Notes under the pieces: generated by a model | What the model was told of the DNA's origin: nothing | What the model saw: the letters and a program-made list of their open reading frames with translations, nothing else | Databases searched by the model: none | Shown: positions 8,866 to 16,741 of the stretch, one piece after another | Numbering within the stretch: position 1 is the first letter of the stretch | How the letters are laid out: the number at the start of each line of letters is the position of its first letter | Program-made: the position numbers and the translations under genes | Assembly (NCBI GenBank): GCA_045123075.1 | Contig: JBGVIJ010000019.1 | Location: 1 to 37,245, forward strand | Direction of reading: 5' to 3' | Origin: JAHHUH01 sp045123075 | Lineage (GTDB): Bacteria; Bacillota; Negativicutes; Acidaminococcales; Acidaminococcaceae | DNA: 37,245 nucleotides

Positions 8866-8894
8866 TTGACAACTATATACATAATCTGTATAAT
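8866..8894 (+). promoter_or_regulatory. Consensus sigma-70-type promoter of tRNA-Pro
   Basis: TTGACA (8866-8871) and TATAAT (8889-8894) match consensus exactly, with 17-bp spacing, ending 13 bp before the first tRNA base. This is the strongest promoter visible in the window. Confidence 0.92.
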
Positions 8895-8907
8895 AGTTTT
8901 TGTGATT

Positions 8908-8984
8908 CGGGGCGTGGCTCAGCTTGGTAGAGCGCTTCCTTGGGGTGGAAGAGGTCGTGGGTTCGAATCCCGCCGCTCCGACCA
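8908..8984 (+). tRNA. tRNA-Pro (anticodon GGG)
   Basis: The 77-nt cloverleaf has a 7-bp acceptor stem (CGGGGCG with CGCTCCG, one G-T pair), D-stem GCTC/GAGC, anticodon stem CTTCC/GGAAG with loop TTGGGGT, and T-arm GTGGG-TTCGAAT-CCCGC. The discriminator is A and CCA is encoded. Anticodon GGG reads CCC/CCT proline codons, and C1-G72 with A73 fits bacterial tRNA-Pro. It has its own promoter and terminator. Confidence 0.96.
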
Positions 8985-8998
8985 TTTTCGGATCGCTT

Positions 8999-9030
8999 GC
9001 CTTTACGGTTCCACCGTAAAGGCTTTTTTA
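8999..9030 (+). terminator. Intrinsic terminator after tRNA-Pro
   Basis: A perfect 11-bp stem (8999-9009 with 9013-9023), a 3-nt loop and a T run follow the tRNA by about 15 bp. Confidence 0.9.
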
Positions 9031-9062
9031 TTATGTCTATAACTTTTTTGGAGGTAACAGTA

Positions 9063-9623
9063 ATGATTCGTACCTTGCAGCTTGTTTGCAGTGAATGTGG
9101 TAATAATTTCTTGCCTGAAGGTGAACTTTACTACCGCGACAATTACATGAGCACTAATATTCGAGATACCAAATTCATTTGTCCTGTTTGCATCGAAGAA
9201 TGGCGTAACAAATGGAAAGTAAAAGACGCTGTTTATTTTGAAGAGGACTACGTTCTTACCGTTACCATCGAATTGGAAGACGGTACTGTGTACCGCAATA
9301 TGGACTGCACTCCCATCGACGAAACTGAAACCGTCGTTACCGGTGAAGACATTCCTGTTGAAGCACAAAAGAAACTGTATGAAATTTATCAAGCTTGGAA
9401 TACTGAACGTAAAGCTCAAATGTTGAAAGACTGCATCTTCAACGATGAATTTATGCGTACTACCGTAACTTGCGAAACTTACGCAGGCGAACGTTTTGAA
9501 AATCTTGCTTTCCGTTTCAATATGAAAGGCGAGCTGGAAACTGAACGTCCTATTCCTGATTATGTAAAAGAACAAATTATTGACGCTTATAGATTATATG
9601 AAGCACAAAATATGATGGATTAA
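9063..9623 (+). CDS. Hypothetical protein with N-terminal zinc-ribbon-like cysteines
   Basis: I do not recognise this 186-residue soluble protein. Its N-terminus has two cysteine pairs, CSEC (residues 9-12) and CPVC (about 40-43), consistent with a zinc ribbon. The rest is acidic and mixed alpha/beta, with no signal peptide or membrane span. The ATG at 9063 is chosen because GGAGG at 9050-9054 lies 8 bp upstream; the frame is open further upstream but only through the terminator and tRNA. It precedes prfC by 13 bp. No promoter is visible between the tRNA terminator and this gene, so expression may depend on read-through from the tRNA promoter. Confidence 0.75.
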   Translation: MIRTLQLVCSECGNNFLPEGELYYRDNYMSTNIRDTKFICPVCIEEWRNKWKVKDAVYFEEDYVLTVTIELEDGTVYRNMDCTPIDETETVVTGEDIPVEAQKKLYEIYQAWNTERKAQMLKDCIFNDEFMRTTVTCETYAGERFENLAFRFNMKGELETERPIPDYVKEQIIDAYRLYEAQNMMD

Positions 9624-9636
9624 GAGAGGGGAACTC

Positions 9637-11247
9637 ATGAGCGAATTATTGGAAAAAATTGAGAAGCGCCGCACCTTTGCGATTATCTCTCACCCTGACG
9701 CAGGTAAAACTACCTTAACTGAAAAACTTTTGTTATATGGTGGAGCTATCCATTTGGCAGGCTCTGTTAAAGCTAGAAAAAGCAATAAACATGCTGTTTC
9801 TGACTGGATGGAAATCGAAAAACAACGTGGTATTTCCGTTACTTCTTCTGTTTTGCAATTTGACTACGACGGTTACCGCGTAAACATTCTCGATACCCCT
9901 GGTCACCAAGACTTCTCTGAAGATACTTATCGTACCTTGATGGCAGCAGATAGCGCAGTAATGCTTATTGACGCAGCAAAAGGTGTAGAACCTCAAACTA
10001 AAAAATTGTTCTGGGTTTGCCATCGCCGTAAACTGCCAATTTTTACCTTCGTAAACAAATTGGACCGTTACGGCCGTAACCCCTTCGATTTGATGGACGA
10101 ATTGGAAAAAGTATTGCACATCCGTGCATATCCCATTAACTGGCCTATCGGTATCGATGGTAACTATAAAGGTGTATATAACCGTTTGGAAAACAGTATT
10201 GAGCTGTTCGAAGAAGACGGTAGCCACGGTTCCAAAAAATTGAAATCTACTACCGGTTCTTTGGATGACCCGCAAATTCAAGAAATGCTTGGCGCAGAAC
10301 TTTACGAAAACCTCTGCAACGACATCGAATTGCTTGATATGGCAGGCGATGAATTCGACATGGAAAAAGTTAAGAATGGCGAATTGACTCCGATGTTCTT
10401 CGGTTCCGCTATGACCAACTTTGGTGTACAAGCCTTCTTGGAAAAATTCTTGGAAATGTCACCCAAACCACAACCTCGTGCTCTTCAAGATGGTACAATG
10501 GTTTCACCGGAGAATGAAGCATTCTCTGCTTTTGTTTTTAAAATTCAAGCTAATATGAACCCTGCTCACCGTGACAGAATTTCCTTTATGCGTATCTGCT
10601 CCGGTGTATTTGATAAGGGCATGAGCGTTTATCACAAACAATCTAATAAAATTATTAAACTTGCACAACCGCAACAATTCCTTGCGCAAGAAAGAACCAT
10701 TGTTGAAAAAGCATATCCCGGTGACATCATCGGTGTGTTTGACCCTGGTATCTTTGGTATTGGCGACTCTTTGAGCGATAACAAATTGAAATTGCAATTT
10801 GAAGACTTCCCTGTATTTCCGCCGGAAATCTTCGCTCGCGTACAACCTAAAGATTCCATGAAACGTAAGCAATTTGAAAAAGGCATCATTCAATTGGCTC
10901 AAGAAGGTGCTATCCAAGTATTTGAACAAAAGGGCGTAGGTCTTGAAAGCTACATTGTTGGCGTAGTAGGCGTGCTCCAATTGGAAGTACTTGAATACCG
11001 TTTGAACAACGAATACAGCGCTCAACTTTTGATGAACCAATTGCCGTATTCCGTTGCGCGTTGGGTGTATGCTGAAGATAAAAAGCTTATTGAAAACATC
11101 AAAGGCTTAGATAATGGTATGCTTGTTTATGATACTAAAGAACGTCCTGTTATCTTAGTTAATAATGAATGGTCCTTGAACTGGATTCTGGATCGTAACC
11201 CCGGTATCCAATTCTTGACGGTACCCGCCGATGTTGAAAAAATCTGA
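9637..11247 (+). CDS. prfC: Peptide chain release factor 3
   Basis: RF3 is a GTPase that recycles RF1/RF2 from the ribosome after termination. The 536-residue protein is full length. It shows G1 SHPDAGKTTLTEKLL near the N-terminus, switch residues at QRGISVTSSV, G3 DTPGHQDFSEDTYR, and G4 NKLDR, followed by EF-G-like domains II and III. The start is supported by the GAGAGGGGA ribosome-binding site. The 3' end overlaps the start of the downstream sensor kinase by 17 bp. Confidence 0.97.
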   Translation: MSELLEKIEKRRTFAIISHPDAGKTTLTEKLLLYGGAIHLAGSVKARKSNKHAVSDWMEIEKQRGISVTSSVLQFDYDGYRVNILDTPGHQDFSEDTYRTLMAADSAVMLIDAAKGVEPQTKKLFWVCHRRKLPIFTFVNKLDRYGRNPFDLMDELEKVLHIRAYPINWPIGIDGNYKGVYNRLENSIELFEEDGSHGSKKLKSTTGSLDDPQIQEMLGAELYENLCNDIELLDMAGDEFDMEKVKNGELTPMFFGSAMTNFGVQAFLEKFLEMSPKPQPRALQDGTMVSPENEAFSAFVFKIQANMNPAHRDRISFMRICSGVFDKGMSVYHKQSNKIIKLAQPQQFLAQERTIVEKAYPGDIIGVFDPGIFGIGDSLSDNKLKLQFEDFPVFPPEIFARVQPKDSMKRKQFEKGIIQLAQEGAIQVFEQKGVGLESYIVGVVGVLQLEVLEYRLNNEYSAQLLMNQLPYSVARWVYAEDKKLIENIKGLDNGMLVYDTKERPVILVNNEWSLNWILDRNPGIQFLTVPADVEKI

Positions 11248-12910
11248 AGAAATACATAAAGAATCACAAATTAGAAATACAAATAGATATAGAAATACTC
11301 GTAAGTCGTTATTTTCTTTATCTCAAAAGATTGGTATCTTGATTACCTTGGTGGTATTCGTTGCGTTGTTACCTTCATCTTTGTTTACAACTCAACGTGT
11401 AGCACAAGTTATTTATGACCGTGTTGCAATTAATGCAGTAAGTATCAATAACATTCTTTGTCATTCCGATGAGATTATTGACGGTCTTACCTATAAAAAT
11501 GGTATCAATGACCCTATGATGGCAGAGTATGTAAACGAAGTTGATAACTCTGACGAAGCAGGCGTAGCAGTTTATGACAAGGACTTTAATTTACGCGTAT
11601 TTTACAATCCTGGCAAGCTTGTTGATTTTAAACGTCACTCTTTAGAGCTTGTTAAAAAGTATTCTTCCCAGTCTAAGATTAGTTGGAAAGAAAACTACAA
11701 CATTCCAAACAGAGCGTTTGGCTATGTTAAGGATGATAGTAATAATGTAGTAGGGTACGTTGTAACCGGTTATTCTGACGACGTATTGAAGAACTCTGCG
11801 ATTGACTCTATTATCTTCCTTTTGACAATGACTGCTTTTGGTCTGGCTGCAGGTATCTTTGGCGCTATTTATCTGGCGCGTAAAGTTAAAGATATTTTGT
11901 TTGGTTTGGAACCGGAAGCAATTGCTGCAATGCTTCAAGAACGTAACATCATTCTTGACTCTGTTCGTGAAGGTGTAATTACCATTGATGAGAAAGGTAT
12001 CATTACCCTTGTAAACATCGAAGCAGAGACCTTGCTTAAGGATGCTAATGTTCTTGGCACTGACGAATTGGTTGGTAAACACATTAAAGATGCAATGAAA
12101 AACGTAGAATTCGAAAGAGTTCTGCATCACGGTAAGATTATTACCAATGCTGGTGTAAAAATTGGTGATACCTTGTTCATCATTACATCTGTACCTTTGA
12201 AGCTTGATGAACGTATCATCGGTGCTGTATTTACCTTCCGTAAGAAATCTGTTGTAGAAGAATTGGCAAACCAATTAACAGGTTTTAAAAATTATTCCAC
12301 CGCTTTAAGGGCACAAACCCATGAATTTATGAATAAAATGCATGTAATCATGGGTCTTATAGATATGGAAGCTTATGATGAGCTGAAAGAATTTACTAAA
12401 GAAGTTGCTTATAACCGTCAATCCGAGGTTAGCTATGTTGTAACTCGTCTGCGTGATATTACCTTGGCAGGTTTCGTCCTGGGTAAGATTAGTCGTAGCC
12501 GCGAGCTTGACATTGACTTCTCTTTGTCTGAAGAAAGTGAAATTCACAATGATTTGGAAGTTCCTTCTGTTCACGACTTGGTATTGATTGTAGGTAACAT
12601 CGTTGAAAATGCTTTCGATGCTTTGGCAAACTATGAAGGCGAACGCATTGTAAGCTTATCCATTTTAGATTTTGATAAAGAAATTGTTATTACTGTTGAA
12701 GACTCCGGTCCTGGTATTAGCAATAAAATTATTAATAATCTTTACGAACGTGGTGTTTCCAGTAAGGGAAAAGGTCATGGCTACGGCTTGTACCTTGTTA
12801 AACAATGTGTAGAAAACCTTCAAGGTACAATCGATATTGAATCTACTGATGAAGGTACTACCTTTACTGTAAGATTACCTATAAAAAGGGATGGTGAAAT
12901 AAATGATTAA
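11231..12910 (+). CDS. DcuS/CitA-family sensor histidine kinase
   Basis: This 559-residue membrane kinase probably senses a small carboxylate. TM1 is at about residues 34-54, followed by an extracytoplasmic sensor domain (about 55-190), TM2 at about 193-214, and a cytoplasmic PAS domain (about 235-345, with ILDSVREGVITIDEKGIITLVN). The CitA/DcuS-type phospho-acceptor region RAQTHEFMNK has H364. The HATPase domain has the N-box IVENAFDAL, DSGPGIS and GHGYGLYLV. The start overlaps prfC by 17 bp with no clear ribosome-binding site; no later start would keep TM1, so it is probably translationally coupled. It overlaps its response regulator by 8 bp. The ligand cannot be told from the sequence. Confidence 0.9.
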   Translation: MLKKSEEIHKESQIRNTNRYRNTRKSLFSLSQKIGILITLVVFVALLPSSLFTTQRVAQVIYDRVAINAVSINNILCHSDEIIDGLTYKNGINDPMMAEYVNEVDNSDEAGVAVYDKDFNLRVFYNPGKLVDFKRHSLELVKKYSSQSKISWKENYNIPNRAFGYVKDDSNNVVGYVVTGYSDDVLKNSAIDSIIFLLTMTAFGLAAGIFGAIYLARKVKDILFGLEPEAIAAMLQERNIILDSVREGVITIDEKGIITLVNIEAETLLKDANVLGTDELVGKHIKDAMKNVEFERVLHHGKIITNAGVKIGDTLFIITSVPLKLDERIIGAVFTFRKKSVVEELANQLTGFKNYSTALRAQTHEFMNKMHVIMGLIDMEAYDELKEFTKEVAYNRQSEVSYVVTRLRDITLAGFVLGKISRSRELDIDFSLSEESEIHNDLEVPSVHDLVLIVGNIVENAFDALANYEGERIVSLSILDFDKEIVITVEDSGPGISNKIINNLYERGVSSKGKGHGYGLYLVKQCVENLQGTIDIESTDEGTTFTVRLPIKRDGEIND

Positions 12911-13607
12911 CGTGTTAGTTGTAGAAGACGATCCGATGGTAGCGCAGCTCCACGAACATTATTTATCACAAATCAAAGGTTTTGAATTGTGTGATATGGC
13001 TCGTAATGGGGATGAAGCTTTAAGATTGTTGCAAAGCAGAAGCTATGATCTTTTGATTCTTGACGTTTTTATGCCTTCCATGGATGGTTTGCAATTACTT
13101 GCTAAAATTCGTGAAAATGGTTTTGACGTGGACGTCATCATCGTATCTGCCGCAAATGATAAAGATAAAATTAAACAAGCTTTGCGTTTAGGTGCTGTTG
13201 ACTACATTATCAAACCCTTTGAATTTGAACGCTTTAATTTGGCTCTCAACAATTATTTGAAACGCTATCATATTGTTGAAGACCAAGAAATTATTGAACA
13301 ATCCGAATTGGATAAAACCATTATTCGTAATGAAAAAGAGCCTGTAGTTACTCTCCCTAAAGGTTTGGACAAAAACACTTTGGCAGTAGTTTGGAAATGC
13401 ATCCTCACTTTTGACGGTATGTTTACTACTGAAGAAGTATCTGCAAAAGTTGGCATTTCTCGTGTTTCCATTCGTAAGTATTTGGAATTCCTGAAAACTG
13501 TAAGATTGTTGAAACTTGATTTGCACAGAGGCTCTGTTGGTAGACCTGTATATAAATATTTATGTGTTGATAAGCAAAGTGATTTACTGAACATTTATAT
13601 TCAATAG
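12903..13607 (+). CDS. CitB/DcuR-family response regulator
   Basis: This is the partner of the upstream kinase. Its 234 residues comprise a receiver domain with acidic pocket EDD (8-10), phospho-acceptor D54 in LLILDVFMPSMDG and the conserved Lys in IIKPFEF. A C-terminal winged/helix-turn-helix region follows (about 165-225, TTEEVSAKVGISRVSIRKYLEFL), as in DcuR/CitB/MalR. In the family it activates carboxylate transport and catabolism genes; no such target gene is present here. It overlaps the kinase gene by 8 bp, showing translational coupling. Confidence 0.9.
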   Translation: MINVLVVEDDPMVAQLHEHYLSQIKGFELCDMARNGDEALRLLQSRSYDLLILDVFMPSMDGLQLLAKIRENGFDVDVIIVSAANDKDKIKQALRLGAVDYIIKPFEFERFNLALNNYLKRYHIVEDQEIIEQSELDKTIIRNEKEPVVTLPKGLDKNTLAVVWKCILTFDGMFTTEEVSAKVGISRVSIRKYLEFLKTVRLLKLDLHRGSVGRPVYKYLCVDKQSDLLNIYIQ

Positions 13608-13628
13608 CTTTGTGATTAAGAGGTAATA

Positions 13629-14369
13629 ATGCAAATTAAAGAGCCGGTAAATATACTGGATATTCCTGTGCATCCTTTGACAATGCAGGAAGCAGTTTCT
13701 GTATTGGAAAACAGTATTTCTAACGGTGAGCAAGCATTTGTTGTAACTGCTAACGCTGAAATCATTATGATGTGTCAGCAAGATGCTGATTATAAAAAAA
13801 TTGTCTCTCAAGATGCTCAACTGGTTTTGCCCGATGGCGCAGGCGCTGTTTGGGCGGGCAGACATTTAGGCTATAAAGTTCCGGAGAGGGTAGCAGGCTT
13901 TGACCTGTACTGCAATCTTTTGAAAGAAGCTGCAGCAAAAGGTTATAAGGCTTACTTCTTTGGTGGGTCTCCCGGTATTGCGGAAGCTGCCAAAGCTAAA
14001 TCCGAAGAACTTTATCCCGGTGTGCAAGTTGTTGGTTGTCGTAATGGTTACTTCAAGGAAGAAGAAAGCCAAGCAATCATTGAGGAGATAAATGTTTCCG
14101 GTGCAGATATGCTCTTTGCGGCATTGGGCGCGCCGAAGCAAGAAAAATGGCTGGTTCGTTATCGCGACCAACTGAAACCCAAAATTTTAATGGGCATTGG
14201 TGGCAGCTTTGACGTATTTGCCGGAAAAATGGAACGTGCTCCTAAATGGATGCAAGATGCTTCCCTTGAATGGTTGTTCCGTTTATACAAACAACCTAGC
14301 CGTTTTATGCGAATGATGGCACTGCCTAAATTTGTTTTAAAAGTTATCTTTAATGGTAAAAAGGCCTAA
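13629..14369 (+). CDS. WecG/TagA/CpsF-family glycosyltransferase
   Basis: The 246-residue protein matches the WecG/TagA/CpsF family, which transfers N-acetylmannosamine or a related sugar onto a lipid-linked carrier in cell-envelope polymer synthesis. Recognisable segments are VVTANAEIIMMCQQDADY, LVLPDGAGAVWAGRHLG, the PERVAGFDL motif, YFFGGSPG, and the C-terminal ALGAPKQEKWLVRYRD with GIGGSFDVFAGKMERAPKWM. It is soluble or peripheral with no membrane span. It follows the response regulator by 21 bp with a weak AGAGGTAA ribosome-binding site. The exact sugar and acceptor are not deducible; no other polymer genes are nearby. Confidence 0.88.
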   Translation: MQIKEPVNILDIPVHPLTMQEAVSVLENSISNGEQAFVVTANAEIIMMCQQDADYKKIVSQDAQLVLPDGAGAVWAGRHLGYKVPERVAGFDLYCNLLKEAAAKGYKAYFFGGSPGIAEAAKAKSEELYPGVQVVGCRNGYFKEEESQAIIEEINVSGADMLFAALGAPKQEKWLVRYRDQLKPKILMGIGGSFDVFAGKMERAPKWMQDASLEWLFRLYKQPSRFMRMMALPKFVLKVIFNGKKA

Positions 14370-14394
14370 GTTATCACTAAAAAGCAAGTATAAA

Positions 14395-14423
14395 TAGACA
14401 AATAAATAATACTGTATTATAAT
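14395..14423 (+). promoter_or_regulatory. Promoter of psd-pssA
   Basis: TAGACA (14395-14400) and TATAAT (14418-14423) are spaced 17 bp apart, 61 bp before the psd start codon. The predicted start site, about 14430, falls within the left arm of the adjacent inverted repeat. Confidence 0.75.
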
Positions 14424-14456
14424 TATGAGATGGAATTACGTTTCCATCTCATAATT
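14421..14456 (+). repeat. Perfect 15-bp inverted repeat overlapping the psd promoter
   Basis: Arms 14421-14435 and 14442-14456 are exact complements around a 6-nt centre, followed by a short T run. It could terminate transcription coming from the upstream glycosyltransferase gene. It also overlaps the -10 and +1 of the psd promoter, so it could be an operator. A transcript starting near 14430 would not contain the full left arm. Confidence 0.7.
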
Positions 14457-14483
14457 TTTACCATTGAAAGAGAGGCTTCACTT

Positions 14484-15113
14484 ATGACTATTGTGAAGGA
14501 CGGTTATCCTGCAATTTTTGGTGCGTTGGTAATTGCGCTTATTACATATTTCGTATTTGGTCCCATTTGGGCAGTAATCCCTGGTGTATTGGCATTGTTC
14601 TTCTTGTGGTTCTTCCGCAATCCTACTTCTATGCCGCCGAAGGATCCTAATGTTTTGTATTCTCCTGCTCACGGTACTGTAATGGCTATCGAAGATATTT
14701 ATGATGAAGAATATCTTAATGAACCTGCTACTAAAGTAACCATTTTCCTTTCTGTATTTGACGTACACGTTAACCGCAGCCCCATCGACGGCGAGATTAA
14801 ATATCAACGTTATGCTTGCGGTCAATTTGTACCTGCATATAAAAAATCTGCTTCCTTTGAAAATGAACGTCATGCCATTGGCTTGGACAACGGTCGCATC
14901 CGTATTATGGTAAGCCAAGTTGCTGGTCTTTTGGCACGTCGTATTGTATCTTGGGTAACCTTGGGTAATACTGTGCAACAAGGCGAATGCTACGGCATGA
15001 TTAAATTCGGTTCCAGTACTGAACTTGTTGTACCTAAGAACGTAGAAATCTGCGTAAAAAAATATCAAAAGGTTACCGGTGGTGTTACCATCGTTGGGAG
15101 GATTAAAGACTAA
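14484..15113 (+). CDS. psd: Phosphatidylserine decarboxylase proenzyme
   Basis: Psd decarboxylates phosphatidylserine to phosphatidylethanolamine at the membrane. The 209-residue protein is of the short PSD-A type: two hydrophobic segments at residues about 8-45, then the catalytic domain with YSPAHGTV and FDVHVNRSPIDGEI. The self-cleavage site is the GSS of FGSSTELVVP (residues 175-184), where a serine becomes the pyruvoyl cofactor. ATG 14484 is chosen because AGAGAGG lies upstream and the longer frame begins inside the inverted repeat. It is followed by pssA with a one-base TAATG overlap, so the two are coupled and give the complete PS-to-PE route. Confidence 0.93.
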   Translation: MTIVKDGYPAIFGALVIALITYFVFGPIWAVIPGVLALFFLWFFRNPTSMPPKDPNVLYSPAHGTVMAIEDIYDEEYLNEPATKVTIFLSVFDVHVNRSPIDGEIKYQRYACGQFVPAYKKSASFENERHAIGLDNGRIRIMVSQVAGLLARRIVSWVTLGNTVQQGECYGMIKFGSSTELVVPKNVEICVKKYQKVTGGVTIVGRIKD

Positions 15114-15796
15114 TGAATTATAAGCTTCGTAGACTGGTTCCTAACAGTATCAGTTCTCTGAGCCTTGTATTAGGCGTTTTGTCCATCTTTATGTCCATTG
15201 AAAAAGACTTTTTCCACGCTGCACTGTTCATCGTACTGGCAATGATTGCCGATTCTTTGGATGGTCGTGCTGCACGCTTTTTGGGTGTAGCAGGGGGACG
15301 CTTCGGTATCGAAATGGATTCCCTTTGTGACCTTGCTTCCTTTGGTGTTGCTCCTGCAATTATGATTTACCAATACGGTATGACCGAACTCGGTATGACC
15401 GGTATGGTAATTTCTTCTTTCTTTACCATTGGTGGTGCTCTTCGTTTGGCACGCTTTAACTGTAATGTAGATGACGTTAAAGGTTATTTCCAAGGCATGC
15501 CCATTCCTGCAGGTGCTTGCTGCTTGGCAACTTACGTGCTTAGCGGTTATCAAGCAGATGCATGGTACGTGGCGGCGTTGACCTTTGGTGTAGCAGTTAT
15601 TATGTACAGCGAAGTGAAGTATCCTGACTTCAAAGGTAAAGGTAACCCGATGTTTGTTGCTCCTTGCGTTGTAGCAGCTGCTATTGGCGCTTACATGCTG
15701 TGGCAAACTCCTAGCGCTTGGCCTTTCATCGCAATGTTCACCTATACTATCGCAGGCGTAATCAACTTCTTCTACGCACTGGTGATGGGTAAATAA
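15113..15796 (+). CDS. pssA: CDP-diacylglycerol-serine O-phosphatidyltransferase
   Basis: PssA makes phosphatidylserine from CDP-diacylglycerol and serine. The 227-residue membrane protein has the CDP-alcohol phosphotransferase signature D-x2-DG-x2-AR-x8-G-x3-D-x3-D, seen in DSLDGRAARFLGVAGG and FGIEMDSLCD, and about six to seven hydrophobic segments. Its product is the substrate of the overlapping psd gene. A terminator follows. Confidence 0.93.
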   Translation: MNYKLRRLVPNSISSLSLVLGVLSIFMSIEKDFFHAALFIVLAMIADSLDGRAARFLGVAGGRFGIEMDSLCDLASFGVAPAIMIYQYGMTELGMTGMVISSFFTIGGALRLARFNCNVDDVKGYFQGMPIPAGACCLATYVLSGYQADAWYVAALTFGVAVIMYSEVKYPDFKGKGNPMFVAPCVVAAAIGAYMLWQTPSAWPFIAMFTYTIAGVINFFYALVMGK

Positions 15797-15809
15797 AATA
15801 AGATTTCTC

Positions 15810-15847
15810 GACCGATTGACTTTAGGTTAATCGGTCTTTCTTTATTT
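15810..15847 (+). terminator. Intrinsic terminator after pssA
   Basis: An 11-bp stem (15810-15820 with 15826-15836, one mismatched/G-T pair) and a 5-nt loop are followed by a T-rich tract. Confidence 0.8.
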
Positions 15848-15860
15848 TGATACGCAAATA

Positions 15861-15869
15861 TGTTATGAT
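15861..15869 (+). promoter_or_regulatory. Extended -10 promoter of the mtnP operon
   Basis: TGtTATGAT is an extended -10 element. A small hairpin (ATGAGC/GCTCAT, 15884-15899) lies in the predicted leader. The leader is too short (about 55 nt) for a SAM or SAH riboswitch. Confidence 0.5.
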
Positions 15870-15931
15870 ATATTAGATAATTTATGAGCCTTTGCTCATT
15901 TTAAGATATGTATTTAAAGGAGGATGCGATA

Positions 15932-16729
15932 ATGCGTAATATTGCAATCATCGGTGGCACCGGTATTTACGATGCTCAATTTTTAGATGGCTTTGAAAAT
16001 AAAATCATTGATACTCCTTACGGACAAGCAGCTTGTAAAGTAGGTGAGTTGTACGGCAATAAAGTAACTTTCATTACTCGTCATGGTGTTAATCACAGCA
16101 CTCCGCCGCACAAAGTAAACTACCGCGCTAACATTTGGGCACTTAAAAGCTTAGGCGTAGAAGAAATTTTTGCGACTACTGCTGTTGGCAGCTTGAATAA
16201 TGAAATGAAAGCAGGTCACTTTGTAGTTTGCGACAACACTCTCGATTTTACTAAGAGCCGCATCAATACTTTCTATGATGACGATTATCGTGGAGTTGCT
16301 CACGTTGATGTAACCAGTCCGTACTGCCCGGTACTGCGTGCCAAAGTAATTGACATCCTCAAAACCATGGATATTCCTTTCCACGCAACTGGTACTTACG
16401 TTTGCACTGAAGGTCCTCGTTTTGAAACTGCTGCAGAAATTAAAATGTTCGCAATGCTCGGCGGTGACCTTGTTGGTATGACCAATGTTCCTGAATGCAT
16501 CCTTGCTCGTGAAGCAGAAATGTGCTACACAACTGTTTCCATCGTTACCAACATGGCAGCAGGCATTTCTCCTACACCGCTTACTCATAGCGAAGTTTTA
16601 GAAGAAATGGCAAGAAGCATTGATAAAATGCAAGACTTGATTGTAGAATTCATCAAATATGATGGTGTTGTAGATACTGTTTGCAAATGCAAGCAAGCTA
16701 TGGCAGAAAATGGCGGTTTTAAGCTGTAA
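15932..16729 (+). CDS. mtnP: S-methyl-5'-thioadenosine phosphorylase
   Basis: MtnP phosphorolyses methylthioadenosine (and often 5'-deoxyadenosine) to adenine and the sugar-1-phosphate. The 265-residue protein has the PNP/MTAP-family signatures: IIGGTGIYD at the N-terminus, FITRHGVNHSTPPHKVNYRANIWALK, ATTAVGSLN, CTEGPRFET and GMTNVPECILAREAE. The ATG at 15932 is chosen because AAAGGAGG lies 8 bp upstream; an in-frame ATG at 15908 lies before that site. It heads an operon with mtnA and ahcY, all handling SAM by-products. Confidence 0.93.
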   Translation: MRNIAIIGGTGIYDAQFLDGFENKIIDTPYGQAACKVGELYGNKVTFITRHGVNHSTPPHKVNYRANIWALKSLGVEEIFATTAVGSLNNEMKAGHFVVCDNTLDFTKSRINTFYDDDYRGVAHVDVTSPYCPVLRAKVIDILKTMDIPFHATGTYVCTEGPRFETAAEIKMFAMLGGDLVGMTNVPECILAREAEMCYTTVSIVTNMAAGISPTPLTHSEVLEEMARSIDKMQDLIVEFIKYDGVVDTVCKCKQAMAENGGFKL

Positions 16730-16741
16730 GGAAGTGTTAAG

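Noticed and set aside
8940..9062. Start of the zinc-ribbon gene inside the tRNA.
   Set aside because: That frame runs through tRNA and terminator; GGAGG at 9050 and ATG at 9063 are the sensible start.
15870..15931. SAM or SAH riboswitch before mtnP.
   Set aside because: The leader is only about 55-60 nt with one 6-bp hairpin; no conserved core or kink-turn is visible.
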